The notes below the pieces were generated by a model. The model had not been told where the DNA came from, did not search any database, and worked only from the letters and a program-made list of their open reading frames with translations. Source: Tepidimonas ignava (lineage in GTDB: Bacteria; Pseudomonadota; Gammaproteobacteria; Burkholderiales; Burkholderiaceae_C). Taken from it: 44,459 bases of DNA. The position numbers and the translations under genes are program-made. Shown piece after piece: positions 1 to 11,327 of this stretch. Each line of letters opens with the position of its first letter. The stretch's first letter is position 1. Where the stretch lies: positions 122,501 through 166,959 of the forward strand of contig NZ_SMAH01000006.1 of NCBI RefSeq assembly GCF_004342625.1, written 5' to 3'.

Positions 1-2876
<2,876 letters not shown>

Positions 2877-2988
2877 TAGCTTTGCTAGCCAAGGTGCGGC
2901 GCGACCGCACCAACCACGACGCCGTCTTGGGCAGCTCCAAGCGACGACGTCATGACTTCGCCCCAAACGTGCTCGACTCTATGCAGCG

Positions 2989-3016
2989 CCTGGCCGCGCA
3001 ACACCCAGCGGCCAGG
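2989..3016 (+). other. Stem-loop in the 23S-5S spacer (likely rRNA processing stem)
   Basis: A 9-bp perfect stem, CCTGGCCGC (2989-2997) with GCGGCCAGG (3008-3016), lies about 12 bases before the 5S gene. A shorter stem GGTGCGG/CCGCACC is at 2893-2911. They are the only structures I see in the 151-base spacer between the two rRNAs. A role in rRNA maturation is inferred from position. Confidence 0.5.
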
Positions 3017-3027
3017 CCAACCGGTTA

Positions 3028-3145
3028 TGCCTGACGACCATAGCAAGGTGGTCCCACCCCTTCCCATCCCGAACAGGGCCGTGAAACACCTTCGCGCCGA
3101 TGATAGTGCGCCCCTTGAGCGCGTGAAAGTAGGTCATCGTCAGGG
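3028..3145 (+). rRNA. rrf: 5S ribosomal RNA
   Basis: The gene starts TGCCTGACGACCATAGC, followed by the conserved GGTGGTCCCACCCCTTCCC and CCGAACAGGGCCGTGAAAC. It closes with AAAGTAGGTCATCGTCAGG, which pairs with the 5' end (CCTGACGACC with GGTCATCGTCAGG) to form helix I. Length (about 118 nt) and position downstream of 23S are standard. The exact 3' end is uncertain by 1-3 bases. Confidence 0.95.
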
Positions 3146-3161
3146 TGTTATTACCAAGGCG

Positions 3162-3199
3162 ACCCCGGAGTTCTGCAAGAATTCCGGGGTTTTCCTTTT
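3162..3199 (+). terminator. Rho-independent terminator of the rRNA operon
   Basis: ACCCCGGAGTTCT (3162-3174) pairs with AGAATTCCGGGGT (3178-3190). This gives a 13-bp stem with one G-U pair and a GCA loop, followed by the T-rich tract TTTTCCTTTT. It is the strongest intrinsic terminator in the window. Confidence 0.92.
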
Positions 3200-3248
3200 G
3201 GGGCAAGCGAACGGCGCCGCGGCCACGGGCGCCATGGCAGGAGCAACC

Positions 3249-4310
3249 ATGCAGCGAACGTACACGCGGGGCCACGGCTTGGTGGAGGCGTTGCGGCAAC
3301 GCATCGTCATCATCGACGGCGCGATGGGCACGATGATCCAGCGTTTCAAGCTGGACGAACAGCAGTACCGCGGCGCGGGCGGCCCGCGCGGCGTCGATCC
3401 CCGCTGGGCGCAACACCCCGGTGACCTCAAGGGTAACAACGAGTTGCTGAGCCTGACGCGTCCGGACGTGATCGCCCAGATCCACGAGGGCTACCTGGCG
3501 GCAGGGGCGGACATCATCGAGACCAACACGTTCGGCGCGACCTCGATCGCGCAAGCGGACTACGGGTTGCAGGCCTGGGCGCGTGAGATGAACCTGGCGT
3601 CGGCGGCGCTGGCGCGCGCGGCGGTGGACCGCTACAGCACCCCGCAACGGCCGCGTTGGGTGGCCGGGGCGCTGGGGCCGACGCCGCGCACGGCCAGCAT
3701 CAGCCCGGACGTCAACGACCCCGGCGCACGCAACGTGACGTTCGATGAACTGGACGCGGCCTACCATGAGCAGGCGCTGGCGTTGATCGAGGGTGGGGTC
3801 GATGTGCTGCTGGTGGAGACGGTGTTCGACACGCTCAACGCCAAGGCGGCCTTGTTTGCGATCGAGCGGGCGTTCGACGCCACCGGCGAGTGTTTGCCAA
3901 TCATCGTCAGTGGCACCGTCACCGACGCTTCCGGGCGGCTGCTGAGTGGGCAGACGGTGGCGGCGTTTTGGGCCAGCGTGCGCCACGCGCAGCCGTTGGC
4001 GGTGGGGTTGAATTGTGCGCTGGGGGCGGCGCTGATGAAGCCCTACATCCAGGAATTGGCGCGGGTGGCCCCCGACACGTACATCAGTTGCTACCCCAAC
4101 GCGGGCTTGCCCAACCCGATGAGTGAAACCGGCTTTGACGAAGCGCCGCAGGACACGGCGCGGCTGTTGCACACGTTTGCGGCGGAGGGCTTGGTCAACA
4201 TCGTCGGCGGATGCTGTGGCACGACACCGGAACATATCGCGGCGATTGGGCAGGCGGCGAAGGCGTGTGCCCCCCGCCGGCTGTTCAGCGGCCTGCTGGC
4301 CGCCGGCTGA
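3249..4310 (+). CDS. Homocysteine S-methyltransferase (stand-alone N-terminal module of MetH)
   Basis: 353 aa, equal to the first module of cobalamin-dependent methionine synthase, which binds zinc and homocysteine and takes a methyl group from methylcobalamin. DGAMGTMIQ is at about residues 23-31. The three expected zinc-binding cysteines are Cys256 (GLNC) and Cys322-Cys323 ([10 protein letters not shown]). I chose the ATG at 3249 because AGGAG lies 6 bases upstream; an in-frame ATG at 3234 is the alternative. The frame also runs open upstream through the 5S gene, which is not coding. The protein stops after this module: the folate-binding, B12-binding and reactivation modules are absent and are not the next gene. 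A split MetH with two polypeptides is known in Burkholderiales, so the partner is expected elsewhere. A betaine- or SMM-type homocysteine methyltransferase is less likely because of the MetH-like sequence. Confidence 0.88.
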   Translation: MQRTYTRGHGLVEALRQRIVIIDGAMGTMIQRFKLDEQQYRGAGGPRGVDPRWAQHPGDLKGNNELLSLTRPDVIAQIHEGYLAAGADIIETNTFGATSIAQADYGLQAWAREMNLASAALARAAVDRYSTPQRPRWVAGALGPTPRTASISPDVNDPGARNVTFDELDAAYHEQALALIEGGVDVLLVETVFDTLNAKAALFAIERAFDATGECLPIIVSGTVTDASGRLLSGQTVAAFWASVRHAQPLAVGLNCALGAALMKPYIQELARVAPDTYISCYPNAGLPNPMSETGFDEAPQDTARLLHTFAAEGLVNIVGGCCGTTPEHIAAIGQAAKACAPRRLFSGLLAAG

Positions 4311-4386
4311 AGCAGTCGGCGGTGGTGCTGCGGCGTGCGCACAACACCGCATGACGCGGCGTGCATGCGTGGGCGAGGGGGCCGAA

Positions 4387-4392
4387 TACAAT
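4387..4392 (+). promoter_or_regulatory. Candidate -10 element for the GGDEF gene
   Basis: TACAAT, one mismatch from TATAAT, lies 40 bases before the chosen start of the diguanylate cyclase gene. I see no clear -35 element 16-18 bases upstream, so the call rests on the -10 alone. Confidence 0.4.
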
Positions 4393-4432
4393 GGCCACGC
4401 AGGCCCGGCTGCACCCGGGTCAGGATGCCGCG

Positions 4433-5167
4433 ATGGATTGGAGCTCACTCCGTTTGGACCATGCCCGGGCGTTGCTGCGCCAGGCGGGGGTGGTGCTGCC
4501 GCCGCCCCAGCAGCCGCCCACGGCGCACGACGTGCAAGCGGTGCTGGACGCTTTGTGCGAGCTCAGCGAGCACGATGCGCTGACCGGGCTGCCCAACCGG
4601 CGTGCCTTCGAGGCACGGGCGGCGCAAGAGCTCGACCGTGCCAGCCGCGCGGGGGAGACGCCGCTGTTGCTGATGGTCGATTTGGACCACTTCAAGCGTA
4701 TCAACGACGAGCATGGGCATCCGGCCGGTGATGCGGTGTTGCGGGCGGCGGCCGACACGTTGCGCAGCACGGTGCGCCCGATGGACACCGTGGCCCGCTT
4801 GGGGGGCGAGGAGTTCGTCGTCCTGTTGCCCAACGTCACCCCGGCGCGCGCGCAGGCGTTGGCCGAGCGGTTGCGCGCCGCGCTACAGCGCACGGTGACG
4901 GTGCCCGATGGGCGCTCGGTGGCGGTCAGCGCCAGTGTCGGGGGGGCGTTTGCCCCTCCGTGGGTGCGCACGACGTTGGCCCACTGGCTGGAGCGGGCCG
5001 ACCGGCAGCTCTACGAGGCCAAGCGCGCCGGGCGCAACCGGGTGATGATCGAACCGCTGCGCCATGACGAAGTCAGCGCCGAAGAAAAGGATATGCTCTA
5101 CGGATTGCTGGGCGGCCCAGCGCCTATCATCGCAGGGGCCGAACAGGCCGAGCCCGACGTGACATGA
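4433..5167 (+). CDS. GGDEF-domain diguanylate cyclase
   Basis: 244 aa and predicted cytoplasmic, as there is no signal or membrane segment. The short N-terminal part (1-45) matches no sensor domain I know. The GGDEF domain follows: DALTGLPNR near 49-57, DLDHFKRINDEHGH (metal and substrate site), GGEEF at 124-128 and ASVGGA. The active-site sequence is intact, so it should make cyclic di-GMP from two GTP. RPMD at 115-118, five residues before GGEEF, is a complete RxxD product-inhibition site. Start: ATG 4433 has CAGGA 7 bases upstream; an in-frame ATG at 4391 would overlap the candidate -10. The stop overlaps the next ATG (ATGA), so it is probably translationally coupled to the MinD-like gene. 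Confidence 0.85.
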   Translation: MDWSSLRLDHARALLRQAGVVLPPPQQPPTAHDVQAVLDALCELSEHDALTGLPNRRAFEARAAQELDRASRAGETPLLLMVDLDHFKRINDEHGHPAGDAVLRAAADTLRSTVRPMDTVARLGGEEFVVLLPNVTPARAQALAERLRAALQRTVTVPDGRSVAVSASVGGAFAPPWVRTTLAHWLERADRQLYEAKRAGRNRVMIEPLRHDEVSAEEKDMLYGLLGGPAPIIAGAEQAEPDVT

Positions 5168-6018
5168 CCACCAACGCGACCTCCCATTCCGAGCCGACGC
5201 CCGCCACCGCGGTGGGTGGCGTCGTGCTGCATCCGTCCAAGGGCAAGGTGATCGCCATCACCAGCGGCAAGGGCGGCGTGGGCAAGACATTTTTGTCGGC
5301 CAACCTGGCTGCGGCCCTGACGCGGCGCGGGTTGCGCGTGCTGGTGCTGGACGCCGACCTGGGCTTGGCCAACCTCGACGTCGTGCTCAACCTGTACCCC
5401 AAGTTGACACTGCACGACGTGTTCACGGGCCGCTGCACGCTGGACGAGGCCATCGTCAAAGCGCCGGGGGGCTTCAACGTGTTGCTGGCCGGCTCGGGCA
5501 TGGTCGAGTATTCGCGCCTGACGCCGGAGGTGCGGGAGGATTTCCTGCGCCTGATGGGCGAGGTGGTGCCGCGCTACGACGTGTTGCTGCTGGACACCGG
5601 CGCGGGGATTTCGGACGTGGTGCTGTTCGCGCTGTCGCTGGCCACTGAAGTGCTGCTCGTGGCCACGCCCGAGCCGACCTCGCTGACCGACGCCTACGCG
5701 ACGATCAAGGTGTTGGCCACGCAGCAGCGGCGTCAGCTGATTCGGCTGGTGGTCAACCAGGCGGCGCGTCCCGGTGATGGACGCGCGATCACGCAGCAGC
5801 TGCAAACGGTGCTCAACCGTTTTGTCGGCGGTGGCCAGGGGGGCGCGGTGCGTTTGGTGCACGTCGGCGACATCCCCGTGGACCCGGCGGTCAAGGAGGC
5901 GGTGATGCGACGCCAGTTGCTGTTGGTGCACACGCCGGGCTGCCCCGCGGCGCTGGCGGTGGGTCAGATCGCCGGGCGGCTGGTCGATACGGTGCTGCGT
6001 ACCCATGACACCGCGTGA
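5164..6018 (+). CDS. MinD/ParA-family ATPase, FlhG (FleN)-like
   Basis: 284 aa. It has a deviant Walker A GKGGVGKT at residues 35-42, DADLGLANLD (switch I) and LLLDTGAGISD (Walker B region), all close to FlhG/FleN, the ATPase that limits flagellar number and position. The N-terminal extension (1-28) lacks the DQAxxLR motif with which FlhG stimulates the FlhF GTPase. No flagellar gene is nearby, so a role in polarity or placement other than flagellar numbering is possible. It overlaps the cyclase upstream by 4 bases and the HDOD gene downstream by 14 bases, making a tight three-gene unit. The family is certain; the cargo is not. Confidence 0.85.
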   Translation: MTTNATSHSEPTPATAVGGVVLHPSKGKVIAITSGKGGVGKTFLSANLAAALTRRGLRVLVLDADLGLANLDVVLNLYPKLTLHDVFTGRCTLDEAIVKAPGGFNVLLAGSGMVEYSRLTPEVREDFLRLMGEVVPRYDVLLLDTGAGISDVVLFALSLATEVLLVATPEPTSLTDAYATIKVLATQQRRQLIRLVVNQAARPGDGRAITQQLQTVLNRFVGGGQGGAVRLVHVGDIPVDPAVKEAVMRRQLLLVHTPGCPAALAVGQIAGRLVDTVLRTHDTA

Positions 6019-7618
6019 GGCGACGCGGTCCGGCGCGGCGGGCCTGCCTGATGCGGCGGTGGCGACGGAGCGCTCGCAGCGCCTGGCCGCGTTGCTGCAG
6101 CGCATTGGCACGGATGCCGATTTCCCCGCGCTGTCGCAGCAGGTGCGGCGGGTGCAGATGCTGTCGGAGCGCGAAGAGGAAAACCTGCACCGCTTGGCCG
6201 ATGAAATCCTGCAGGATGTGGCGTTGACGCAAAAACTGCTGCGCTGGGTCAACGCCGCGCCGTACGTCGCCCATCGCGGCGGCGTGGCGACCGTGTCGCG
6301 GGCCATCAGTTTGCTGGGGATGGGCACCGTCAAGGGGATCGCGGCCAGCCTGATGATGCTTGAGCACTGGGGCGACCGCGAACAGGCCGGGCGCATGCAA
6401 GACGTGTTTGCGCGGTCGTTGCTGGCCGCGCACATGGCCGCTGAGCTGCTGGGCACAGGTGTCGAGCGGGAAAGTGTTTTTCTCGCGGCCCTGTTCCAGG
6501 GGCTGGGACGGATGCTGACCGTGCGCTTCCTGCCCGAGTTGGCGCAGCGCATTGAGGCCGAAGCGCAAGGGGATGGGGCACGTGAAGCTGCCGCGGCGCT
6601 GCGGCACCTTGGGGTCAGCTACGACGAGCTTGCGTTGGCGGTGGCGCGCATGTGGGGCTTTCCGGCCGAGCTGCAACGGACGATGGAGCGCCCGCGCGGC
6701 CCGGTGCCGGCGCGGCCTCCCACCGATCGGGTGGAGTGGCAACGTTGGGTGGCCGCGGCGGGGTCCGATCTCGCGGACGCTTGGTTGCTGGGCGCACGGG
6801 ACGGCCACGCTTCGGCCCTTGAGCGGCTGGCCAACCGGTACGCCCACTTGGTGGACAAGACGCCGGAGCAGGTCGTGCAGGCGGCCCAGCAGGCGCACGA
6901 GCGCATGGGCACCTTGGCCAAGGCGGTCGGGCTGCGGTGGAAGGGGGCCGCATGGCGCGCCGAACCCGCTGCCGCGTCAGGGGCACCCGTGGCCCTGCCA
7001 CCTGCCGCGGGGGGTGACCGATCGGGTGCGGCGCAATCACCGTCGACGGTGCCCGCGGACGTGCCCCCTGACGCTGCGCCGGCGCTGGTGTTGGCCCAGG
7101 GGCTGTTTGACGCCACGGCGGCGTGCTTGGACGGGTTGCCGACGCACGCCCGGCTGGAGCTGACGCTGGAGATCATGCTGCGGGCGTTGCGGGCGCGGCG
7201 TGCCTGGGTGGTGGCGCCGCAGCCTGGCGTCGAGCAGGCTGCGCCCTTGGCGTGCCTGGGGCCCCAGGCGGAGACGCTGGCCGCCCAGTACCGGCTGGCC
7301 AGCCGGCCTGCGGCTGGCGCTGAGGCGGTGGACTTGTTGGTGACGCTCGGGCGAATGACGCGCGACAGCTGGTTGCAGGACGTGACCGCGCCCAAAATCG
7401 CCGCGCGGCTGCCCGCGTGGTACCGTGCCGCGTGCACCCCCGGCACCTCGATGATCGTGCTGCCACTGTGGCGTGGCGAGCGTTGGCTGGGCTGGTTGCA
7501 CCTGGACGGTTCAGGCATCGTGTTGCCCGAGCTGGGCGGTGTGGAGCACCATTTGGTGCGTGCGCTGCGCAACTTGGCTGGGCTGGCGCTGGTGAGCGAG
7601 CGGACGGCGGGCAACTGA
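6005..7618 (+). CDS. HDOD-domain protein with C-terminal GAF-like region
   Basis: 537 aa. Residues about 30-230 are an HDOD domain, the HD-related output/scaffold domain of signalling proteins. Visible features are an N-terminal helical core, LLRWVNAAPYV, VSRAISLLGMGTVKGIAASLMM and a second half resembling LAALFQGLGRML where HD enzymes carry catalytic His-Asp. That HD pair is not present, so I expect no hydrolase activity. A Pro/Ala-rich linker (about 315-355) leads to a C-terminal region (about 360-537) whose layout resembles a GAF sensor (LPLWRGERWLGWLHLDGSG); this second call is tentative. The start overlaps the MinD-like gene by 14 bases, so the product probably acts with the cyclase and ATPase. 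Confidence 0.75.
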   Translation: MTPREATRSGAAGLPDAAVATERSQRLAALLQRIGTDADFPALSQQVRRVQMLSEREEENLHRLADEILQDVALTQKLLRWVNAAPYVAHRGGVATVSRAISLLGMGTVKGIAASLMMLEHWGDREQAGRMQDVFARSLLAAHMAAELLGTGVERESVFLAALFQGLGRMLTVRFLPELAQRIEAEAQGDGAREAAAALRHLGVSYDELALAVARMWGFPAELQRTMERPRGPVPARPPTDRVEWQRWVAAAGSDLADAWLLGARDGHASALERLANRYAHLVDKTPEQVVQAAQQAHERMGTLAKAVGLRWKGAAWRAEPAAASGAPVALPPAAGGDRSGAAQSPSTVPADVPPDAAPALVLAQGLFDATAACLDGLPTHARLELTLEIMLRALRARRAWVVAPQPGVEQAAPLACLGPQAETLAAQYRLASRPAAGAEAVDLLVTLGRMTRDSWLQDVTAPKIAARLPAWYRAACTPGTSMIVLPLWRGERWLGWLHLDGSGIVLPELGGVEHHLVRALRNLAGLALVSERTAGN

Positions 7619-7665
7619 TTCTGCCCGGCCGCCCAGCGCGGGCATGGGTTGCCGGCGGCAGCCCC

Positions 7666-7694
7666 TTGTCAGGCTGACAGCCCGCCCTTACCAT
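7666..7694 (+). promoter_or_regulatory. Sigma70-type promoter of the DUF1840 gene
   Basis: TTGTCA (7666-7671), a 17-base spacer and TACCAT (7689-7694). The next gene starts 41 bases after the -10. Spacing and both hexamers (5/6 and 4/6) fit a housekeeping promoter. Confidence 0.65.
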
Positions 7695-7735
7695 GGGTTC
7701 CGATGCTCAACCGCTCAACACGAGGTCACCAAGCG

Positions 7736-8065
7736 ATGCTGTACCGCTTCAAATCCAAAGCCACCGGTGATGTGGTCATGCTGGAGCCCAATGGACGCCA
7801 GGTGCTGCACATCCTGGGCAAAGACCCCGACGGGCCGGGCATCATCCTGCCTGAGCAGATGGCGGCGGCGATCGAGGCGCTGCGCGCCGCCGTGGCGGCC
7901 GAGGAGGCTGAACAGGCGCGTCGCCGAGAGGAGGCTCAGGCGCGAGGCGACGAGCCGACCGAGCCGCTGGAGGAGCGCGTGCCGTTGCGGGTGCGCGTCG
8001 CGCCCTTCATCGAGATGCTGCAGCACTGCCAGCGCGAAGGCTGCGAGGTGGTGTGGGGCGTGTGA
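7736..8065 (+). CDS. DUF1840-family small protein
   Basis: 109 aa, beginning MLYRFKSKATGDVVML, typical of the DUF1840 family found widely in beta- and gammaproteobacteria. The family's function is not known to me. The middle (about 45-75) is an Ala/Glu/Arg-rich helix likely to be a coiled coil, and the C-terminus LRVRVAPFIEMLQHCQREGCEVVWGV is the most conserved-looking part. No signal peptide or membrane segment is visible. The frame is open further upstream, but the family start and the promoter at 7666-7694 support ATG 7736. Confidence 0.85.
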   Translation: MLYRFKSKATGDVVMLEPNGRQVLHILGKDPDGPGIILPEQMAAAIEALRAAVAAEEAEQARRREEAQARGDEPTEPLEERVPLRVRVAPFIEMLQHCQREGCEVVWGV

Positions 8066-8067
8066 GA

Positions 8068-8093
8068 ACGCCCCACCCAGTGCCCCGGGGCGT
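8068..8093. terminator. Bidirectional terminator-like hairpin between convergent genes
   Basis: ACGCCCC (8068-8074) pairs with GGGGCGT (8087-8093) across a 12-base loop. It fills the 27-base gap between the DUF1840 gene and the convergent Bug gene. There is no T-run on either side, so intrinsic termination would be weak. Confidence 0.45.
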
Positions 8094-9079
8094 CAGTCGG
8101 CGTACTGGCCGGCGGCGTCGATGACGGTTTTGAGCTTGCTGATTTCGGCGGCCACAAACGCCTTGTGGCCCTCGGGCGTGACGCGCGGGTCACGCGGGCC
8201 GGCCACGATGGCCCCCAAGTCAGCCTGCTTTTTCTTGAAGTCTGGATCCTGCAGCGCGGCGCGCAGCGCCTGGTTGAGTTTTTGCAGCACCGGCGCGGGG
8301 GTGCCCTTGGGCGCGTACAGCCCGTGCCAGATGGTGAGATTGAAATCCTTCAGCCCCATCTCCTGCAGCGTCGGGTAGTGCTTGAGCAAGGGGTGGTCCG
8401 CCAGCGGTTTGGCGGTGGTGACGGCAAACGCCTTGATGCGGCCAGCTTCGATTTGCTGCGTGGTGTTGGTGGTCTGGTCACACATCACGTCGATGGTGCC
8501 GGCGATGAGGTCGTTCATCGCCGGCGCGGTGCCGCGGTAGGCGATGGTGGCCATCGACTTGTCCAGCTTGACCGCGTACTGCCACATGACGCCGCAGATG
8601 TGCGACGCTGACCCCAGGCCCGCATGCCCCAGGTTGAGCTTGCCCTGGTTGGCGCGGATGTAGTTTTCGAAATCGCGGTAGGTGTTGGCCGGCAGCTGCG
8701 GTTTGCCCACCAGCGTCATCGGCACGTCGTTGATGATGCCCAGGTATTCGAAGTCCTCCAGTGGCTTGTAGGGCAACTTGCGGTACAGCGCCGGCGTGGC
8801 GGCCATGCCGATGTGCCACACCAGCAAGGTGTGGCCGTCGGGGGCGGCGCGGGCCACCTTGTTGGCGCCGATGGTGCCGCCAGCGCCGGCCGCGTTGTCC
8901 ACGACGATGGTGGCGTTGTCGAGGTGCTTGCGCATGGCCTCGGCGAGCTGGCGCGCCACCGTATCGGTGGGGCCGCCGGCGGCAAACGGCACGACGAACG
9001 TGATGGGCTTGGTGGGAAACGCCTGGGCGGCCGCACTGACCGACACGGCCAAGGCAAACGACAACAACGTCTTGTTCAT
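8093..9079 (-). CDS. Tripartite tricarboxylate transporter receptor (Bug/TctC family)
   Basis: 328 aa, the usual family length. An N-terminal signal peptide (about 1-20, ending AAAQA) is followed by PTKPITFVVPFAAGGPTD, the first ligand loop of Bug periplasmic receptors. GAGGTIGANKVARAAPDGHT, YRGTAPAMNDLIAG and IWHGLYAPKGTP are further family signatures. The protein should sit in the periplasm and bind a small organic acid or amide. No TctA or TctB membrane gene is adjacent, which is common for the expanded Bug family in Burkholderiales. It is downstream of the PaaK-like gene on the same strand, 78 bases after that gene's stop, so read-through from that operon is possible. The ligand cannot be told from sequence. 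Confidence 0.92.
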   Translation of the reverse strand: MNKTLLSFALAVSVSAAAQAFPTKPITFVVPFAAGGPTDTVARQLAEAMRKHLDNATIVVDNAAGAGGTIGANKVARAAPDGHTLLVWHIGMAATPALYRKLPYKPLEDFEYLGIINDVPMTLVGKPQLPANTYRDFENYIRANQGKLNLGHAGLGSASHICGVMWQYAVKLDKSMATIAYRGTAPAMNDLIAGTIDVMCDQTTNTTQQIEAGRIKAFAVTTAKPLADHPLLKHYPTLQEMGLKDFNLTIWHGLYAPKGTPAPVLQKLNQALRAALQDPDFKKKQADLGAIVAGPRDPRVTPEGHKAFVAAEISKLKTVIDAAGQYAD

Positions 9080-9157
9080 CGATGGTCTCCAGCAAAGGTA
9101 AGCGTAGGCCCGATGATAGGCCCACCCCCACGGCGCGCAACCCGCGCAAACCCCAAC

Positions 9158-10426
9158 TCAGTCGTAGCTGCGCGCGTCTTCGATCACCTTGCCGTCGTTG
9201 GGCAGGCTGCCCGGCGCGACCAGCTCGACGTCGCCCCGCAGTTTGGTCACCTCGCGCAGGGTGTGGGCCAGGGTTTGGCGCAGCGCGTGGTCATCGGTGA
9301 GGGTTGTTTCCACGCGCAGGGTCATGCGGTCGTCGGCCATGCGTCCGCTGACCACCAGGCGCGCGCGCAGCGCTTGCGGGTGGCGCCGCAGCACCTCGGC
9401 CACCTGCGACGGGTGCACGAACATTCCCTTGATCTTGGTGGTTTGGTCGGCGCGCCCGAGCCAGCCGCGGATGCGGGTGTTGGTGCGGCCGGTGGGGCAC
9501 GTCCCCGGCAGCACGGCCGACAGGTCGCCGGTGCCAAAGCGGATCAACGGGTAGGCCGGGTTGAACACGGTCACCACGACCTCGCCGACCTCGCCGTCGG
9601 GCACCGGATCGCCGGTGCCGGGCCGCACGATTTCGAGCAGCACGCCCTCATCCAGCACCAGGCCCTCGCGGGCCTGGGTTTCGTAGGCGATGAGGCCGGC
9701 GTCGGCGGTGGCGTACGCCTGGTAGGCGGTGATGCCCCGCTGCGCCAACCAGTCGCGCAGGCTGGGCGGGAAGGCCTCGCCGGAGACCAGGGCTTTGTGT
9801 ATCGGCAGCGCGACACCGGCCGCCTCGGCCTTGTCCACCAGGATGCGCAAAAAACTGGGCGTGCCGCAGTACCCCACCGGGCGCAAGTCCAGGATGGCGG
9901 CCAGCTGCTGCTCGGTGTTGCCCACACCCCCGGGGAAGACGGTGCAGCCGATGGCGTGCGCGCCCGCTTCCATGATCCAAGCGCCCGGCGTGAGGTGGTA
10001 GCTGAACGCGTTGTGGATGAGGTCACCGGCTTCGAAGCCGGCCGCGGTGAGCGCGCGGGCGCTGCGCCAATAGTCCGGCGCTTCACCTTCGGGTTCGTAG
10101 ATGGGGCCGGGCGACTGGTAAACGCGGCGCGCGCCGCGCGCGTGCAGCAGCCCGCGCCAGCCGATCGTGGCCAACCCACCGAACGGGTCGCCCCCCGACG
10201 CACGGCTGGCCTGCTGGCGCTGCAGCAGCTCGTGCTTGCGCAACACGGGCAGCCGAGCCAGCGCGGCGCGGCTGGTGACCTGGGCCGGGTCGACGCCCAC
10301 CAGGTGCTCAGCCCAAAAACCGCCCGCGCGTTGCGCGTGCGCAACCAGTGCGGGCAGGCGGCTCATCAGGTCGGCCTCGCGCGCGTCGGCGGGCCGGGTT
10401 TCGAGGTCGTCGTGGTGCGTGGGCAT
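9158..10426 (-). CDS. PaaK-like phenylacetate-CoA ligase family protein
   Basis: 422 aa, adenylate-forming fold of the PaaK branch. Family features seen: YCGTPSFLRILVDKAE, a Y-A-T-A-D-A-G-L motif in place of the usual E-xx-G region, PLIRFGTGDLSAVLPG (adenylate-binding Asp), and GWLGRADQTTKIKGMFVHPSQV with the hinge and C-terminal domain. It should activate a carboxylic acid to its CoA thioester. It is the last gene of the operon that starts with the acyl-CoA synthetase at 17653, 50 bases after livF. ATG 10426 was chosen because MPTHHDDLETR fits the family start; the frame continues upstream as antisense to livF. No good ribosome site is seen. The substrate is unknown. Confidence 0.85.
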   Translation of the reverse strand: MPTHHDDLETRPADAREADLMSRLPALVAHAQRAGGFWAEHLVGVDPAQVTSRAALARLPVLRKHELLQRQQASRASGGDPFGGLATIGWRGLLHARGARRVYQSPGPIYEPEGEAPDYWRSARALTAAGFEAGDLIHNAFSYHLTPGAWIMEAGAHAIGCTVFPGGVGNTEQQLAAILDLRPVGYCGTPSFLRILVDKAEAAGVALPIHKALVSGEAFPPSLRDWLAQRGITAYQAYATADAGLIAYETQAREGLVLDEGVLLEIVRPGTGDPVPDGEVGEVVVTVFNPAYPLIRFGTGDLSAVLPGTCPTGRTNTRIRGWLGRADQTTKIKGMFVHPSQVAEVLRRHPQALRARLVVSGRMADDRMTLRVETTLTDDHALRQTLAHTLREVTKLRGDVELVAPGSLPNDGKVIEDARSYD

Positions 10427-10476
10427 GGGCGCGGCGCCAGGGGATGGTGGGGAAGGAGGGGAAAGCGTCGAGACGG

Positions 10477-11286
10477 TCAAGCCAGCCAGCGCTTGCGGCG
10501 CTTGTAGCTCTTGACGTCGCGGAAACTCTTGCGCTGGCCGCCACCCATGCCAAGGTAAAACTCCTTGACATCCTCGTTGTTGCGCAGGTCGTCGGCCGCG
10601 CCGTCCATGACGATGCGGCCAGACTCCATGATGTAGCCGTAGTTGGCGTAGCGCAGCGCCATGTTGGTGTTTTGCTCGGCGATGAGGAAGCTGACTTTTT
10701 CTTTTTGGTTGAGGTCTTTGACGATCTCGAACACCTCTTCGACGATCTGCGGGGCCAGGCCCATCGAAGGTTCGTCCAGCAGCACCACGCTGGGGTTGGC
10801 CATCAGCGCGCGGCCGATGGCGCACATCTGCTGTTCACCGCCGGAGGTGTAGGCGGCCTGGCTGGTGCGGCGGGTTTTGAGGCGTGGGAAGTAGGTGTAA
10901 ACCTTGTCGAGGTTGGCGGCGATTTCGCCCTTGTCCTTGCGCGTGTAGGCCCCGGTGAGCAGGTTTTCTTCGATGGTCAGGTGGGCAAAGCAGTGCCGAC
11001 CTTCCATGACTTGGACGACGCCGCGCTTGACCAGGTCGGCCGGGGTGAGGTTTTCGATGCGCTCGCCGCGCAGCTCGATCGAGCCTTTGGTGACTTCGCC
11101 GCGTTCGCCCTTGAGCAGGTTGGAAATCGCGCGCAGCGTGGTGGTCTTGCCGGCGCCGTTGCCGCCCAGGATGGCGGCGATTTGCCCTTCGCCCAACTGC
11201 AGCGAAACGCCTTTGAGCACCAGGATGACGTGGTTGTAGATGACCTCGATGCCGTTGACGGTGAGGACGGGGGCGGGAGTCGTCAT
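10477..11286 (-). CDS. livF: Branched-chain-type ABC transporter ATPase (LivF family)
   Basis: 269 aa. Walker A GGNGAGKT is at residues 41-48, and Walker B VVLLDEPSMGLAP is followed by the H-loop region. The signature segment reads TSGGEQQM where LSGGQ is usual, which is common in LivF. The protein would work as a heterodimer with LivG under the LivH/LivM membrane pair. The C-terminus is extended and basic (KSFRDVKSYKRRKRWLA). ATG 11286 is preceded by CGAGG at a reasonable distance. A GC-rich run of competing hairpins (11328-11422) separates it from the substrate-binding gene, which may lower livF expression relative to the binding protein. Confidence 0.93.
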   Translation of the reverse strand: MTTPAPVLTVNGIEVIYNHVILVLKGVSLQLGEGQIAAILGGNGAGKTTTLRAISNLLKGERGEVTKGSIELRGERIENLTPADLVKRGVVQVMEGRHCFAHLTIEENLLTGAYTRKDKGEIAANLDKVYTYFPRLKTRRTSQAAYTSGGEQQMCAIGRALMANPSVVLLDEPSMGLAPQIVEEVFEIVKDLNQKEKVSFLIAEQNTNMALRYANYGYIMESGRIVMDGAADDLRNNEDVKEFYLGMGGGQRKSFRDVKSYKRRKRWLA

Positions 11287-11327
11287 GGAAGCAACCTCGG
11301 CTGTGTCGTGGGTGAAACACCCCACTC

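Noticed and set aside
2979-4448. 489-codon open frame antisense to the homocysteine methyltransferase
   Set aside because: It is an Arg/Pro-rich shadow; the plus strand has clear family motifs and zinc-binding cysteines.
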